From an uncultured Polymorphobacter sp. (GTDB lineage Bacteria; Pseudomonadota; Alphaproteobacteria; Sphingomonadales; Sphingomonadaceae), in contig CALDHQ010000633.1 in NCBI GenBank assembly GCA_937894055.1, positions 1 through 7,121 on the forward strand: a stretch of DNA of 7,121 nucleotides, read 5' to 3'. Below, one piece after another: positions 6,857 through 7,121 of the stretch. The notes under the pieces are model-generated. The model saw only the letters and a list, made by a program, of their open reading frames with translations, did not search any database and was not told where the DNA came from. Each line of letters starts with the position of its first letter. The stretch's first letter is position 1. A program made the translations under genes and the position numbers.

Positions 6857-7121
6857 TCAATAGGTGCCGAGCAACGCGCCCAGCCGGTAGGCAATGACGG
6901 TGCGGTTGGCGCGCGCCTGCGCGGCGTTGCTCGCGGCGGCGATGGCCTCGCGCTCGGCATCAAGCAGGTCGAGCTGCGGCTTGAGCCCGACGCGGACTTC
7001 GTGACGCACGCTGGCGAGCGAGGCATCGGCGGCGCGCGCCTGATCGGCGGCGGCAGTGGCCATCAGTGCCGTCGCCTGCACGCCTGACCAGGCGGCAATG
7101 ACCGCCTCCTCGATCTGGGCG
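6857..7121 (-). CDS. TolC-family outer-membrane efflux protein, C-terminal part
   Basis: The last 87 codons of a gene that enters from the right edge, ending at the TGA at 6859-6857. The visible protein is a long Ala/Arg-rich helix with the TolC-repeat signature SVRHEVRVGLKPQLDLLDAE, then REAIAAASNAAQARANRTVIAYRLGALLG. This is the conserved last coiled-coil repeat of TolC-type channels, which form the outer-membrane tunnel for type I secretion or tripartite efflux. A GTG at 7081 lies inside the open frame, but the family match continues upstream of it (EEAVIAAWSGVQATA), so it is internal, not a start. Partner membrane-fusion and pump genes would be expected beyond the right edge. The family is confident from the C-terminal repeat alone; the exported substrate is unknown. 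Confidence 0.85.
   Translation of the reverse strand, partial: AQIEEAVIAAWSGVQATALMATAAADQARAADASLASVRHEVRVGLKPQLDLLDAEREAIAAASNAAQARANRTVIAYRLGALLGTY

Overview
The window looks like chromosomal DNA from a GC-rich alphaproteobacterium, most probably a sphingomonad (order Sphingomonadales). This is inferred from the TonB-dependent receptor of the large sphingomonad catabolic type, the codon bias, and the pairing of such a receptor with aromatic or acyl-CoA catabolic enzymes. No sequence search was possible, so the genus is open.

Left and centre (1-6058) hold what reads as one small catabolic regulon. On the minus strand, a TonB-dependent outer-membrane receptor (582-2825) is followed after 11 bases by a fumarylacetoacetate-hydrolase-family gene that runs off the left edge (570 to 1). 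Divergent from the receptor is an HSL-like alpha/beta hydrolase (2915-3775). A TetR-family regulator (3795-4397, minus) converges on the hydrolase and is divergent from a class I acyl-CoA ligase (4532-6058, plus).

The most informative signal is non-coding. Both divergent intergenic regions carry nearly the same 26-bp element, GGTACGAAyGTACC-TTA-N4-GTACC (21 of 26 bases identical). One copy is at 2873-2898, between receptor and hydrolase. The other is at 4481-4506, between regulator and ligase, where it fills the spacer and -10 of a recognisable promoter. This predicts that the TetR protein controls all the flanking transcripts. The simplest reading is uptake of an unknown compound by the receptor, ester or lactone cleavage by the hydrolase, CoA activation of the acid by the ligase, and C-C cleavage or hydration by the FAH-family enzyme. 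The substrate cannot be named from this window.

Right end (6260-7121, minus) is a separate operon-like run, read right to left: the C-terminus of a TolC-type outer-membrane efflux protein, a 62-residue DUF2892 two-helix membrane protein, and an AhpD-like carboxymuconolactone-decarboxylase-family protein with a CxxC pair. It converges on the ligase gene across a 201-base gap with no convincing gene. No tRNA, rRNA, CRISPR array or intact mobile element was seen.
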